The notes beneath the pieces are model-generated. The model did no database searches. It was not told the origin of the DNA and saw only the letters and a list, made by a program, of their open reading frames with translations. Source: a virus. From it: a DNA stretch of 64,000 nucleotides. The position numbers and the translations under genes are program-made. Within the stretch, counting starts at the first letter, position 1. Every line of letters begins with the position of its first letter. Positions 8,091 through 18,971 of this stretch are shown in pieces. Where the stretch lies: positions 22,683 to 86,682 of IMG/VR virus record IMGVR_UViG_3300036770_002019; one strand, 5' to 3'.

Positions 8091-8967
8091 AACTATATCT
8101 AGTAAGGTTATCTTGCGAAAGATCTTTCGAGATATTAAACCTAATCACGATAATTGGATTGATGATGCCATTGAATGGATTGGGGAAGCATTAGAGCACA
8201 TTGGGAGTTCAACGCAGCTAGATACTAAAGTTTGTGTTCTCCCAATTTCTAATTACAAAGGGTTACTCCCAAATGATTTCTATTACTCGCAAATGGTTGG
8301 GGTAAACAATGCTGTAGCCCCATCTATTGAAACAGAACTCGATGAGTTATTGTCTCAAGTAAATGATATTCAAGCTCAGTTAGCAGCTAACCCTAACCAA
8401 GACTTGACTTATCAAATGAGAGAACTTAACTCTCGAATCGTAGTTCTTGAGAATATCTACATGTCAGATAGCTCTATGGTTACACCATTAGCTTACTGTA
8501 CTACAGCATTCCCAAATGCAGAAGCTTGCCCAGAATGTGTAAATCAAACTACCACAGTCAAAGAATGTTACTTCATTGAAAATGATAGAATTAAAACTTC
8601 TTTTGCTTCTGGTAAAGTTTGTATAAGCTACAAAGCATTCCCAACAGATGAAGATTGTTACCCACTAGTACCAGACGATATTAGTTTCAAAGAAGCTATG
8701 TTTTGGTATGTATATAAGAAAATGCTTTTAGGTGGGGATACACCTGTAGAAAATGGGATAAACTATGTATTTGCCGAACAACAGTGGAAATACTACTGTA
8801 CACAGGCAAGAAACGCAGCTAATTACCCAGACATTGATAGATACGAGTCATTTATGAATCAATGGGTTAGACTTATCCCAAACATTAACAGACACTCAGC
8901 TGGGTTTGAAAATCTCGGAACTAGAGAAACATTACATAGAGGATCAGCTAATACTTACGGATTGTGA
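8077..8967 (+). CDS. Ring protein of the neck/tail barrel (second; crAss-like)
   Basis: A 296-residue protein with the crAss-like ring-protein hallmark near the N-terminus: RKIFRDIKPNHDNWIDDAIEWIG then EALEHIG (residues about 15-43), followed by CVLPISNYKGLLPNDFY. A coiled segment at about 88-125 is followed by a Cys-rich patch (CTTAFPNAEACPECVNQTT) and by CISYKAFPTDEDCYPLVPD, also typical of this family. In the solved crAss-like virion, ring proteins stack below the portal to form the tail barrel. It directly precedes the muzzle gene and ends in a GTGA overlap with it. Confidence 0.8.
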   Translation: MAIYKTISSKVILRKIFRDIKPNHDNWIDDAIEWIGEALEHIGSSTQLDTKVCVLPISNYKGLLPNDFYYSQMVGVNNAVAPSIETELDELLSQVNDIQAQLAANPNQDLTYQMRELNSRIVVLENIYMSDSSMVTPLAYCTTAFPNAEACPECVNQTTTVKECYFIENDRIKTSFASGKVCISYKAFPTDEDCYPLVPDDISFKEAMFWYVYKKMLLGGDTPVENGINYVFAEQQWKYYCTQARNAANYPDIDRYESFMNQWVRLIPNINRHSAGFENLGTRETLHRGSANTYGL

Positions 8968-11900
8968 AGAAGTTTTTAAAAGGTATGCATAAAGACGCAG
9001 AGCGCGTTGATATGCCAGACGGTACTTACAGAGATGCTCTTAACGCTAACCTCTATTATACAAAAGGAGCTATTGTAAATGAGCAAGGAACAGTACTTGT
9101 GGGTGAATATAATTCCCCAAACTTTCCTATACAAAATATTATAGGTCAGTGCGCATTAGAAGACGGTAGAATTATAGTATTTGCTATTGACACTAATCCT
9201 GACACTAATGGAACCAATGTTATCTCTTTAGTAACCCCAAAACAAAACAAATACGAGGTATTATACAGAAACGATGATTTAAACTTTCAACCAAATTTTA
9301 CAATAGAAGCTACAGCTAAAATAGACAGTAAAAACAAAATAAAAGTCTATTTTACAGATAACTATATTTCAAAACTTGTAGAGCCAGAGACAGGGATAGA
9401 GTACATAGATGAATATAACCCACCAAGAGTGTTTGATATATCTAAACAGTTAGAGTATTTGCAGACTATTCCTACAGTTACTACTGCTGACCAAACTGTG
9501 CTGTACACAGCTGATGAAAATTTTACTGTAGATAAATTAGACATATTTATGAATGCTGGATTTATCCCAGAATTCACAACAGTAAATATAATAGAAGGAG
9601 GTGGGGTATTAAGTGGTACGTATCACTTAGCACTGGCGTATGTAGATGAAGACAGAAATACTACTAATTTCTTAACAGCTTCAAATGCAGTACACATTGT
9701 AACAACTAATGAGAACGCTCTCCCAACAGAATCTATTACAGGGGATCCACAAGGCTCTCAAAGTAATAAATCTATTTCCTGGAACTTCACAATACCAGAA
9801 GATGCAAGAAACTACACTTTTATTCAACCTGTAGTTATTCAAAGATTTGGGGGAGGTCAGAACCAAGAAACAAGTGAATTTGCATATGCGCTTGATCTTG
9901 TCAGAATAGAGCAAGGAGAAGTACAATCTGTTACATATACTGGATTAGAAACTGTAGCACAAGCAAGTGTATCTGAAGTTATAATTGATTATGTAAGATA
10001 TGAAACTGCTAAAACATTTGTGCAGTTGGATAACAGATTGTATGTATCAAATTTGCAATCTCGTGGAGATATAGGGTTTCAAAGATTTGCAAATTCTATT
10101 ACTTTGCGAGCTATAACTGAAGAAATTAAACGTTTTGACCCTAGATATTTTGATGTGATAAACATAAACAAAGGGTACACAAACTTACTATCCCCATCTA
10201 ATCAAGCATCTTTTAGACAAAATGATACTATACTAGACATTTATAAACCTATACAAGGTAACGATCACCCCGATCTAGATGACGAACAAATAGATAAGTT
10301 TACAGGAAGAGTTCGAAAAGGTTACAAAGATGTTAAACTTTCATACAATAAAAAATCTTACAGACGTTCTGAAGTATACGCTTTTTACATTTCTTTTGTT
10401 CTAAAAGATGGTACTGAAACATACGCATACCATATACCTGGAAGAAACGTATTAACAATCGGTGATACAGGATATCTTGAAAATGAATCAATTAGTGATC
10501 ATACACCTACAGATTTTGAAAATAATGTAGGTTTCAATACTGCAGAGATACTAGAACTGTATGAAAATGCTAAACTTCACCAAGTAACTGACACACAAGT
10601 TATTCTAAGCGAGATAGCTGGAGTAGAAGTATCCACAAGCTACTGGGAAAATAATGAAGAATTATATCCAGCATCTGCAGACTTCACAGTTTGGGAAACT
10701 GACGAAGATGGGGAACCTATACAAACTGGAGATTTAAGAGGAACTAAAGTTAGGCATCATAAAATGCCTTCAAACAAACACCCAAACTACTCTTTTATAA
10801 CAGGGACGCAGTCCTGGGATAATGATAACTCAAACGCAGTAAATCAATTTTCCCCAAACTTATTTGAAAATAACAATGAGAATCAAACTTTAGAACTTGC
10901 GGAAAACATAAGACTTCTTGGGGTACAGTTGGAAAATATACACATCCCCAAATTTATACTTAAGCAAGTTCAAGGATACAAAATATACTACGCTAAAAGA
11001 AACCAAAAAGATAAAACAATATTAGGTCAAAGTATCCCAGTTCCTGGGGCATTACGAGCTAATACTGTTTTAAGTATGTACACACCCATAGCAAAATTTG
11101 GGCCGTACAACAGAGCTTGGTGGATGTACGGGGGAATCCCCCCGTCAGGACTCTATTATCCGCTAATAGATTCTAAATTTTTTAACGGGAGTTTTTACAA
11201 AGGCTTCTCTATTTTCAAGTTTCATGATTTTAACCTGCTTAAAAATAAGCACACATTAAGTGGGGCATCTCACGTGGATGTTCAAAGCATACTAACATTT
11301 AGATATTACGCAGGAGGACCTGGGTCTAAAGATAGACCTGTACCAGACAACGATTCTCATACATTTTCTAATACAGAGTGGGGACCTAACGCGGAGATAG
11401 GAAATACCTCATTCCCTAATGATCCAGATAATCAATACGTGTCTGGGATTAGAGCTTGGGCTACATCTGTGTTTATAGCTGCTGGATATCATGAACCACA
11501 AACAGTTACCTACAGCACTCAATTCTTTTTGCAAAACAGTGTAGTAGCTAATAAACTCAACAACATACAGAGTATATACACAATACAACCTAAGAGTACA
11601 ACATATTTACCTGGTTCTACACATTTAGAAACTACAGACTCTGGAGCTTATCATGGAGCTAGATATTTATTAAATTTTGCAGGGGAATCTTCAATAGCAG
11701 TTGGATTAAGTTCAGGTCTCCCAATGCTAGTAGGATTTTTACTAAACGCAGAATCTCCTGACAGACCTGACGCATCTCAAGAATTTTGGTGGTACCCAAA
11801 TAATGGATGGTTAAATCCTGAAAATGGGGAGGTTGGTAATTTTAACTGGGTTCTGAATCTAAATAAACCTTACCTAGATCCCCTAGAAACATTCTCAGTC

Positions 11901-14012
11901 GGTGGGCATCCCGCAGCTTACTTAATTAATCTATGTACAATTAAAGAAAATGTATATGATTCTTTTGACGAACAGCAACTGGTTTGGACAGGATATTATA
12001 AATCTTTAAGAAACGTAGATATAAATACAGGAGAAGATCTTGTAGATTCTAATAACTACTACGAAGGAGCTCAGTCTGAAGAAGTGTTTGGGGGAGATAC
12101 CTATATAACTAGATATGGATTTAGAAGTACAGTTCTTTCGTACGGACATCATAACTGGATTGGGGGAGGTACACAAACAGATATCCCATTTAATTTATCT
12201 ACTGGATTTACAGGAAGTACTGAGATATGGGATAGTTCATTTGACGCAGATACGTTACTAGGTACTGACGAAGCTAACACAGATCTCGGCAGTAGTTATA
12301 GATGGGTAATAGGTAATAACACCCCAATAGCTACTATATTTTATTTCTACTGCGAATCTGAAGATTTAATAGGGTATCGACATTCTGCAGATGCATTGGC
12401 AGGAGTACCTGAAAAAGATGGCAGATTCTTTGATGGGTCTGTAGCCGCATCTGTATTGTTTAAAAGTCCAGTTAGTGATGGTACCAGCATGGATAACATG
12501 CTCTACATGAATAACTATTCTTTAGGGCAAGATATAAAAGTAGCTATTCCTCTCCCTAAAACTTTTGATAATGTAACTGTATTTCCTACAAGAACAATTA
12601 GAAGCGAAGTAGACGAAGGCACATTAGACGACAAGTATAGAAAGTATAAAGCATTAGAATACAAAGATGTGCCTAAAAACAGAGGTAGTGTATGGGATAT
12701 TTTTACCGTAGGTTCTGTATTGTACATACATACAAAAAACTCTTTGTTTGTAACAAAAGGTAAAGAAAATCTTCAACTGGGGGATGCTTCACAAGCATTT
12801 ATCGGTAGTGGGGATATATTTAGCCAAGATCCTGATGAACTAGTTTCTACAACTGAAGGATATGGTGGTACAGATGCTCAATTTGCAAGTATCACTACTC
12901 GATACGGACACTTCTTTATTAACAGAAATTATCGTAAGGTATTTCTATTTACTAATCAAATAGAAGAAATAAGTTCATATGGTATGGAGAAGTGGTTTAT
13001 AGATAACCTACCATACACAATAGAAAATTTTGGGGTAGATTTAAGTTTGTATCCTTCAATAAGTACGGATGCTCCTACAAACTATTTTGGATTTACAGCT
13101 GGGTATGATCCTAAATTTAAAAGAATCCTATTAACTAAAACAGAGTTAAAACCTACACCTTTGTTTATAAGTTTGTTTAACAACAACTTAATACAAGTAG
13201 TAGAAGGAATTATGCAGTTCCCTACAAACTATCAAGGCAGTGTTATATTTGGGGAGTTAACTTTTGAAAATACTAACTTCTTTACACGAGGAGGTTGGAC
13301 ATTATCCTATTACCCAGAATACAAATTTTGGGGAAGCAGGCATAGTTATATCCCACGTATATATTCTTATACGACTTCTGAATACTATAGTTTAGTAAAC
13401 TTTTCAGAATCAGAAGAAGGACAAGTTTGGGAACATAGTGATTTGAATAACCCTGGAAACTTTTACAATACGCTTTATAATTTTGAATTTGAATACATAG
13501 ATAATAGCTCACCTGGAGCATCTAAAGTATTCTCAAGTATATATTATTGGACCGAAATTCAATCCTCTAACAATGTAAATACTATTCAATCTATAAAGTA
13601 TACCTCACCAGGATTTACTAGTTTTTATGTGTATAATACACAACAAATATCTGGGGAACCTACAACAATTAACTACTTAAACAATATACGTCTTGTAGAT
13701 AAGTTTTGGTATATAAATAGTTTTAGAGATTTATCTTTAACTGCTAGCTTAACTACGACTGATTTAGTAACTAACACACCTAACGTACAAGAAGTGTTTG
13801 TTCAAGGTGTTACTGCCCCTATTCAAGACACAACAATGTTTGTTGAAGAAGGAGTAGTAAATTTAGACTACATTGACTCATCTAAAGATTGGTTTGAACA
13901 AAGAAGATTTGTAGATCAGTATCTAGGTGTAAGATTGATATGCAACAATTTAACAGGAAATTTGGTACATTTGTATGCAGCTGGGACTAAATTTCGCAAC
14001 TCATTCAGATAA
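8964..14012 (+). CDS. Muzzle protein (tail tip, crAss-like)
   Basis: A 1682-residue protein starting at GTG, overlapped with the TGA of the ring-protein gene. The opening KKFLKGMHKDAERVDMPDGT then YRDALN and GAIVNEQGT is diagnostic of the large crAss-like muzzle or stabilisation protein, related in fold to the beta-propeller hub of podovirus tails (P22 gp10-like). Long stretches are Tyr, Asn, Gly and Ser-rich beta structure. The C-terminus carries DYIDSSKDWFEQRRFVDQYL then GVRL, another recurring tail block. It should cap the distal end of the short tail and contact fibres and the host envelope. Confidence 0.85.
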   Translation: MKKFLKGMHKDAERVDMPDGTYRDALNANLYYTKGAIVNEQGTVLVGEYNSPNFPIQNIIGQCALEDGRIIVFAIDTNPDTNGTNVISLVTPKQNKYEVLYRNDDLNFQPNFTIEATAKIDSKNKIKVYFTDNYISKLVEPETGIEYIDEYNPPRVFDISKQLEYLQTIPTVTTADQTVLYTADENFTVDKLDIFMNAGFIPEFTTVNIIEGGGVLSGTYHLALAYVDEDRNTTNFLTASNAVHIVTTNENALPTESITGDPQGSQSNKSISWNFTIPEDARNYTFIQPVVIQRFGGGQNQETSEFAYALDLVRIEQGEVQSVTYTGLETVAQASVSEVIIDYVRYETAKTFVQLDNRLYVSNLQSRGDIGFQRFANSITLRAITEEIKRFDPRYFDVININKGYTNLLSPSNQASFRQNDTILDIYKPIQGNDHPDLDDEQIDKFTGRVRKGYKDVKLSYNKKSYRRSEVYAFYISFVLKDGTETYAYHIPGRNVLTIGDTGYLENESISDHTPTDFENNVGFNTAEILELYENAKLHQVTDTQVILSEIAGVEVSTSYWENNEELYPASADFTVWETDEDGEPIQTGDLRGTKVRHHKMPSNKHPNYSFITGTQSWDNDNSNAVNQFSPNLFENNNENQTLELAENIRLLGVQLENIHIPKFILKQVQGYKIYYAKRNQKDKTILGQSIPVPGALRANTVLSMYTPIAKFGPYNRAWWMYGGIPPSGLYYPLIDSKFFNGSFYKGFSIFKFHDFNLLKNKHTLSGASHVDVQSILTFRYYAGGPGSKDRPVPDNDSHTFSNTEWGPNAEIGNTSFPNDPDNQYVSGIRAWATSVFIAAGYHEPQTVTYSTQFFLQNSVVANKLNNIQSIYTIQPKSTTYLPGSTHLETTDSGAYHGARYLLNFAGESSIAVGLSSGLPMLVGFLLNAESPDRPDASQEFWWYPNNGWLNPENGEVGNFNWVLNLNKPYLDPLETFSVGGHPAAYLINLCTIKENVYDSFDEQQLVWTGYYKSLRNVDINTGEDLVDSNNYYEGAQSEEVFGGDTYITRYGFRSTVLSYGHHNWIGGGTQTDIPFNLSTGFTGSTEIWDSSFDADTLLGTDEANTDLGSSYRWVIGNNTPIATIFYFYCESEDLIGYRHSADALAGVPEKDGRFFDGSVAASVLFKSPVSDGTSMDNMLYMNNYSLGQDIKVAIPLPKTFDNVTVFPTRTIRSEVDEGTLDDKYRKYKALEYKDVPKNRGSVWDIFTVGSVLYIHTKNSLFVTKGKENLQLGDASQAFIGSGDIFSQDPDELVSTTEGYGGTDAQFASITTRYGHFFINRNYRKVFLFTNQIEEISSYGMEKWFIDNLPYTIENFGVDLSLYPSISTDAPTNYFGFTAGYDPKFKRILLTKTELKPTPLFISLFNNNLIQVVEGIMQFPTNYQGSVIFGELTFENTNFFTRGGWTLSYYPEYKFWGSRHSYIPRIYSYTTSEYYSLVNFSESEEGQVWEHSDLNNPGNFYNTLYNFEFEYIDNSSPGASKVFSSIYYWTEIQSSNNVNTIQSIKYTSPGFTSFYVYNTQQISGEPTTINYLNNIRLVDKFWYINSFRDLSLTASLTTTDLVTNTPNVQEVFVQGVTAPIQDTTMFVEEGVVNLDYIDSSKDWFEQRRFVDQYLGVRLICNNLTGNLVHLYAAGTKFRNSFR

Positions 14013-16894
14013 TGAAATCTTCAACTAAAAAATACTTTAACTCTGATAAGAAGTTTAACAAGCGAATTAAAAAGCAGGCTAGCGCTTTACCTTTAAGTGC
14101 TACAACTACTACTTTACAGACCGATGCTGATCAGCAAGGAACTTTGGGATTGTTGCAGCAAACTCAATTAGAGCAAGAACGTGCTCTACAACAAGAAGCT
14201 ACCGCAGAGTATCAACAACAGCTTGAAGCAGAACAGCAAAGAACACAGCAAGCAGTGTCTGCGATCCCTCAAGCTTTAACAACAGCTAAAGAAGTTAGTA
14301 GCACAGCAAAAGATGCAATAGCAGCTTTAGGGCAAAAAGGTGCAAAAGTTGCAGGTAAAGGATTCGCTAAAACGTCTACAGCTGTAGCTCCTGTTGCATT
14401 AGCAGCTACTTTAGCAGGGGAGGGTATTAAATATTTCTCAGCTGATGACGATGATACAAAATATAATGCAGGTGAAATCGGTGGAGGACTTCTTTCAGGT
14501 GCAGGACAAGGAGCTTCTTACGGAGCCTTAGCTGGAAGCATTATACCTGGATTTGGGAATGTTGCAGGTGCGGCAATAGGAGCAACAATAGGCGCTGGTG
14601 TAAGCGGAGCTAAAATGCTTATAGATAGAAAGAACGCTAGAGAGGGGCAAGAGTTAGAAGATAGAATTAAGAGCAGACGTGATACAGAATTTGCACAAAG
14701 AAATACAGATTTATTTAACCAAGCATTTGGGGCTCAAGGAAGAGATCTAGGTTACAATGTAGGATCAAGTGTTTCTAACTCTTACTTACCTGGGTTTCAA
14801 AGAGCAGAAACTGGGGGTAAAAAAGTCCCTGGGGGAGTTATTAAACCTCTCCCATTTGGGGCAGTTGAATTTAGAGGTAATAAACATGGGGAGTCAGGTA
14901 AAGGCTCTGATAGTGGTATTATCTTAGAAGAGGGGGGTAAAATGTCTCCTGGTGTAGAGGTAGAGGATAAGGAAACTATGGATAAGGTCAAATTCGCTAA
15001 CGGTAGAGAAGATGACTACATATTTTCTTCTTACTTAAAACTTGGAGGGAAATCATTTGCACAAAGACATAAAGAAATTCTTCAATCTGGGGGAGATCAG
15101 GAGCAGATACAAAACTTAGCTAAAATGCAAGAAGAAAAAGCTAAGGAAGTTGAACGTACTCCTGTAGGACCAACTGATCAATACGGTCCAAGAGGTCAAG
15201 AATATATTGCTAAGTATGGGGGAGTTAGAAAAAAATATCAAGCTGGTATGGGACCAATTGCTGGAAGGCAGTCTAATTATAACTCATCTATGGTTAGACC
15301 TATAGAAGAAGTGGCAGCATACCACAAAGCCATGGGAAAAGATTCTTTTTGGTACAAGTTTAAACCATATGATATAAAAGATTTTTTTAAAGATGAGGTA
15401 GTAGAATTCCCAAAAACATTTCAACAACTAGACTCTGCTAAATACAGTGTTCCTTTAAATATTCCACAACCTACTCCACAACCTAAACAATATGGTGGTA
15501 GGATGAAAGCTCAGACATCATTACCACCAGAGCAACAAGCACGTGTCGAAGAAAGTAAAAATCTACTGGATGCAATTGACGCCGGGGCTATTCAAGCTGG
15601 AGATTATGCAGGTGCCCAAGTTGCAGCTCAAAGTGCAGCTGCTAATGCCGCAGCCGCAGATACTCCTGTACAAACGCTAGAAATGCAGCCTACGACCTTA
15701 TTTCCATATTTAGACCTTTTAAATAATCCTAATTTTAGGCTAATGATGGAAAATGCGGAACGAAGAAGTCAAAGGCCAGCTACCCAAACTTCTGCAGCTG
15801 AATCAAATGAAGCTACTACTGATACAACTGAATTTAATGGTCAAGGATTAACCCCAGACAATACACCTAATTTACCAGCAGGAATGGCTTGGTTTGACAA
15901 TGGGGATGGTACATGGTCTATAATTCCAAGTGTAGCAGTAGGGGAAGCAGAGGTAGTAACAAAGAGAAAGCGTACACCACTATTTCCAAATATGCCGTAT
16001 GAGGAAGAAACAGGTATGCAAACAAAAGAGAACAAAGATGAATCTACTTTAGACTTTAAAAAAGAACAAAAGTTAAACATCCCACCCCCAAGAGTAAGAG
16101 ATGTTCCTCCTTTAGCTTATTTAGGAACTGCAGCTCAATTGCTTGGGCCATTAATGGCTTTAAGAACTTCTTACCCCGAACCTCAAAAAATAAGTGCAGG
16201 AGTTCAAGGTTTAACTAAATTGGGGAGAGTAAATTTCAACGCAGAAAGAGCAACAAATATAAATAGCTCTACAGCGGCTAACAGATTTATTCAAAACACT
16301 AGTGCGGGACCTGCAGCAATTGCAGCTACTATTGCAAGTAATAATGCAGCTCGTGAAGGATCTATGCAACTGGCATCTCAAGAAGCTAGAACAAATATGC
16401 AATTAGCTAATGCAGAAGAGCAATTAAATGCTAATATTGTAGCACAAAATATGGCTAGAGATTTGCAAGCTCAAGGATTGAATACTGAAGCTCAAAATAT
16501 GCTTGATCAACTTGAGTATCAAAATCGAATAAATGCTTTTGATACTATGGGGGCTATAGGAGCTCAGTTTGCATCTGATGTAATGCAATATAAAGCTACG
16601 GAAAGAGAAGCACGCGCTAATCAAATTGCTGGGGAATATACTCGTGAAGGATACGTTACTGCAATGCAGAATCGCCCTAAATATAGACGAATGCTTAAAG
16701 AAGCGGGTATTGATCCTAATGATACTCGCACAGTGCAAAGAATTGCTGCAGAAATGTACAATCCAAATATGACTCTCGACGAACAAGAAGAAATGTTTAG
16801 ACAATATGTTATTGAGCTAAATAAAACTAAAGAGAAAGAAGACAAAAGATTTGGGGGTTATATAAAGAAATACGGTAAAGTCTCTAAAAAATAA
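14012..16894 (+). CDS. Large internal virion (cargo/ejection) protein
   Basis: A 960-residue protein: Gln/Ala-rich coiled N-terminus (about 45-95), a glycine-zipper-like hydrophobic segment (GAGQGASYGALAGSIIPGFG and following, about 165-198), then a central block with KHGESGKGSDSGIILEEGGK and DDYIFSSYLKLGGKSFAQRH, and an Ala/Gln/Asn-rich helical C-terminus. The HGE..G.GI.....V...ED..YIFS pattern recurs in crAss-like cargo proteins that follow the muzzle gene. A membrane-active glycine zipper suits a protein injected to bridge the envelope. It precedes four further giant cargo genes. Confidence 0.7.
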   Translation: MKSSTKKYFNSDKKFNKRIKKQASALPLSATTTTLQTDADQQGTLGLLQQTQLEQERALQQEATAEYQQQLEAEQQRTQQAVSAIPQALTTAKEVSSTAKDAIAALGQKGAKVAGKGFAKTSTAVAPVALAATLAGEGIKYFSADDDDTKYNAGEIGGGLLSGAGQGASYGALAGSIIPGFGNVAGAAIGATIGAGVSGAKMLIDRKNAREGQELEDRIKSRRDTEFAQRNTDLFNQAFGAQGRDLGYNVGSSVSNSYLPGFQRAETGGKKVPGGVIKPLPFGAVEFRGNKHGESGKGSDSGIILEEGGKMSPGVEVEDKETMDKVKFANGREDDYIFSSYLKLGGKSFAQRHKEILQSGGDQEQIQNLAKMQEEKAKEVERTPVGPTDQYGPRGQEYIAKYGGVRKKYQAGMGPIAGRQSNYNSSMVRPIEEVAAYHKAMGKDSFWYKFKPYDIKDFFKDEVVEFPKTFQQLDSAKYSVPLNIPQPTPQPKQYGGRMKAQTSLPPEQQARVEESKNLLDAIDAGAIQAGDYAGAQVAAQSAAANAAAADTPVQTLEMQPTTLFPYLDLLNNPNFRLMMENAERRSQRPATQTSAAESNEATTDTTEFNGQGLTPDNTPNLPAGMAWFDNGDGTWSIIPSVAVGEAEVVTKRKRTPLFPNMPYEEETGMQTKENKDESTLDFKKEQKLNIPPPRVRDVPPLAYLGTAAQLLGPLMALRTSYPEPQKISAGVQGLTKLGRVNFNAERATNINSSTAANRFIQNTSAGPAAIAATIASNNAAREGSMQLASQEARTNMQLANAEEQLNANIVAQNMARDLQAQGLNTEAQNMLDQLEYQNRINAFDTMGAIGAQFASDVMQYKATEREARANQIAGEYTREGYVTAMQNRPKYRRMLKEAGIDPNDTRTVQRIAAEMYNPNMTLDEQEEMFRQYVIELNKTKEKEDKRFGGYIKKYGKVSKK

Positions 16895-16898
16895 TACT

Positions 16899-18971
16899 AT
16901 GAGATTAGATTCTATAAGGTTTAATGCCCCAAGAAGTATGTACGTAGATCCAAGATCCGTACAAGTTAGTAATACTTTAAGAGAAAGGTATGCCTCTAAC
17001 TTTCAGTCAGTTGACCAACTAGAAGCACAACTTGCAGCTTTAAATGTAGCAGATTTTGAAGGAGATCAAAAACTTAAAAAACAGTTATTAGAATCCACTA
17101 GATCTAGACTTGAAGCTTTAGCTGAAAGAGGGGATTATGAAAATCTATCTTTACCTGTGGCGCAAACAGCTCAACAGTTTAGAAAGCAATACACCCCATT
17201 AGAACAGAACTTTAATAAATACCAAGAGTATGTAGCAGAAGTGAATCGCCGATATAAAGAAGGGGAGATAGATGCAGAAACATATGCAGAAGCTATCCCT
17301 GCAGCTAAACATAGCTATACAGGATTACAAGTAGATGAATCTGGGAATATTGATCCTAAAAGCTACTTCTCTGGGATGCAACTTGTAAAAGATGTAGAGA
17401 TTTTCCCATTAGTTGAAGAATCTATTAAAGGAATAGTTGCAGAGGAGTTTGGACAGCAAGCTCAATATCTAGGGCAAGGTCCTGATGGTCAATTTAAAGT
17501 GTCTACTTCTGATGGAATAAGGTTTGTATCTGCTGAAAGAGTACAAGCTATTTATCAAGAAGTATTAGCTAGACCTGATGTACAAGCAGCATTGGCTCAA
17601 AAAGCTAAATTAAGAACTTATAATTTAGACGGTACGCAGATACAAAACACTATCAATACTGACATTCAAACATATCAAGAAGAATTAGCTAAAGCTCAAA
17701 CTTTGTTAACTACAGGAGGACTAAATGCTCAAGAAACAACACAGGTACAAAAAACTATGGATCAAATCCAAGGAGAAATAACCAGGTTAAGTACTCTTGG
17801 GGAGAGTCGACAAAGAGAGTATATTCAAGATAGGGAAATTGAAGGAATACTAAGACCGATTACTTCTGCAGTACTTGCTAAGAATGTTTGGCAGCAGAGA
17901 CCTGCTTCTGAGAATTATACTAGACAGGATTGGGATGAAATGTATAAAATGTACCGTGATGATAGTTTACAAAGATCAAGAGCGGCAGCTGCAGATAAAA
18001 CCGTTCCAGTAGCTATAGATGCTGCAGGAAATGTTGTAATACAACAAGAAGCAGATCCTAATAGTGTTATTGCAAGTATGGATGCAAGTTTAAAAGCTAC
18101 TAAAGAGTATGAAAGAATTGCTAAAGAAGAAAATTTAAGTCCCGAAGCATTAAAAAGTAACGAAGAGGCTAGAATTGCTCAGTACATAAATTACGATCTT
18201 GCACAAGAGAGGCTTTTAGGGGCAGCTCTGGAGGCAGGAGTAGTAGTAGAATTAGCTGCCAATGGCAGACCTAAAAATACATCATGGTGGACAAATCTAT
18301 CTCCAAAGGAACTATCTAAAATAGAAAATGTATTTGAAGATGATGAAAGTCCTTACTACTGGCAAAAACCTGTAAATCTATCTATGCAAGTATCTGATAA
18401 CGAAACTTTTGCCAAATTCAAAACAGAAGTTATTAGGGCTTTTGAAGGCGCCCCACAATTAGCTGCTCAAATTTTAAATAAAAACGGAGAGTTTGAAACA
18501 GGTAAACTTGGAGATCTTGAAGGTAAAAAGATATCAAATATTGGTATATCTAGAGCCCCCTACCAAGGTATGTCAAGTACTAACCAAATTCAAATTACTT
18601 ACGAAGATGGGACAGTAGCTATGGTAGATGCAAGTAAAGTTACATCTCCAGTGTTAGACGAAATACAATCTTCCCCAGTGTTTAAAATGAACTCGGTAAC
18701 TCAAGCAGTAAGTCTTAACCCAAGATTTAATAGTACAACCCCATATGTACTTGCTACTCAATTTAAACTAACTAATGATGCAGGAGTTGAACAGAAAAAG
18801 CACGTACAGATTCTTATCTATCCTGCAGATAGAATAACGGATCAGACATACAAATTAGAGGATACTAGATATCAAGTAGTTATTGATGAGAAACCATCTC
18901 CTAAAATGACTCCTGCAGAATTAGCTACTGAGCTGGAAACTACTGGTCTTGGAACAATCATACTACCATGA
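16899..18971 (+). CDS. Internal virion protein, hypothetical cargo
   Basis: A 690-residue mostly helical protein beginning with a block RLDSIRFNAPRSMYVDP that is typical of proteins in this cluster. Helices rich in Gln, Ala and Glu run through about 50-150 and 245-330. It has no visible catalytic motif, signal peptide or membrane segment. It lies between the 960-residue cargo protein and the 2036-residue protein and shares a 4-base ATGA overlap with the latter. Role inferred from position: packaged or ejected protein, or a partner of the virion RNA polymerase. Confidence 0.65.
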   Translation: MRLDSIRFNAPRSMYVDPRSVQVSNTLRERYASNFQSVDQLEAQLAALNVADFEGDQKLKKQLLESTRSRLEALAERGDYENLSLPVAQTAQQFRKQYTPLEQNFNKYQEYVAEVNRRYKEGEIDAETYAEAIPAAKHSYTGLQVDESGNIDPKSYFSGMQLVKDVEIFPLVEESIKGIVAEEFGQQAQYLGQGPDGQFKVSTSDGIRFVSAERVQAIYQEVLARPDVQAALAQKAKLRTYNLDGTQIQNTINTDIQTYQEELAKAQTLLTTGGLNAQETTQVQKTMDQIQGEITRLSTLGESRQREYIQDREIEGILRPITSAVLAKNVWQQRPASENYTRQDWDEMYKMYRDDSLQRSRAAAADKTVPVAIDAAGNVVIQQEADPNSVIASMDASLKATKEYERIAKEENLSPEALKSNEEARIAQYINYDLAQERLLGAALEAGVVVELAANGRPKNTSWWTNLSPKELSKIENVFEDDESPYYWQKPVNLSMQVSDNETFAKFKTEVIRAFEGAPQLAAQILNKNGEFETGKLGDLEGKKISNIGISRAPYQGMSSTNQIQITYEDGTVAMVDASKVTSPVLDEIQSSPVFKMNSVTQAVSLNPRFNSTTPYVLATQFKLTNDAGVEQKKHVQILIYPADRITDQTYKLEDTRYQVVIDEKPSPKMTPAELATELETTGLGTIILP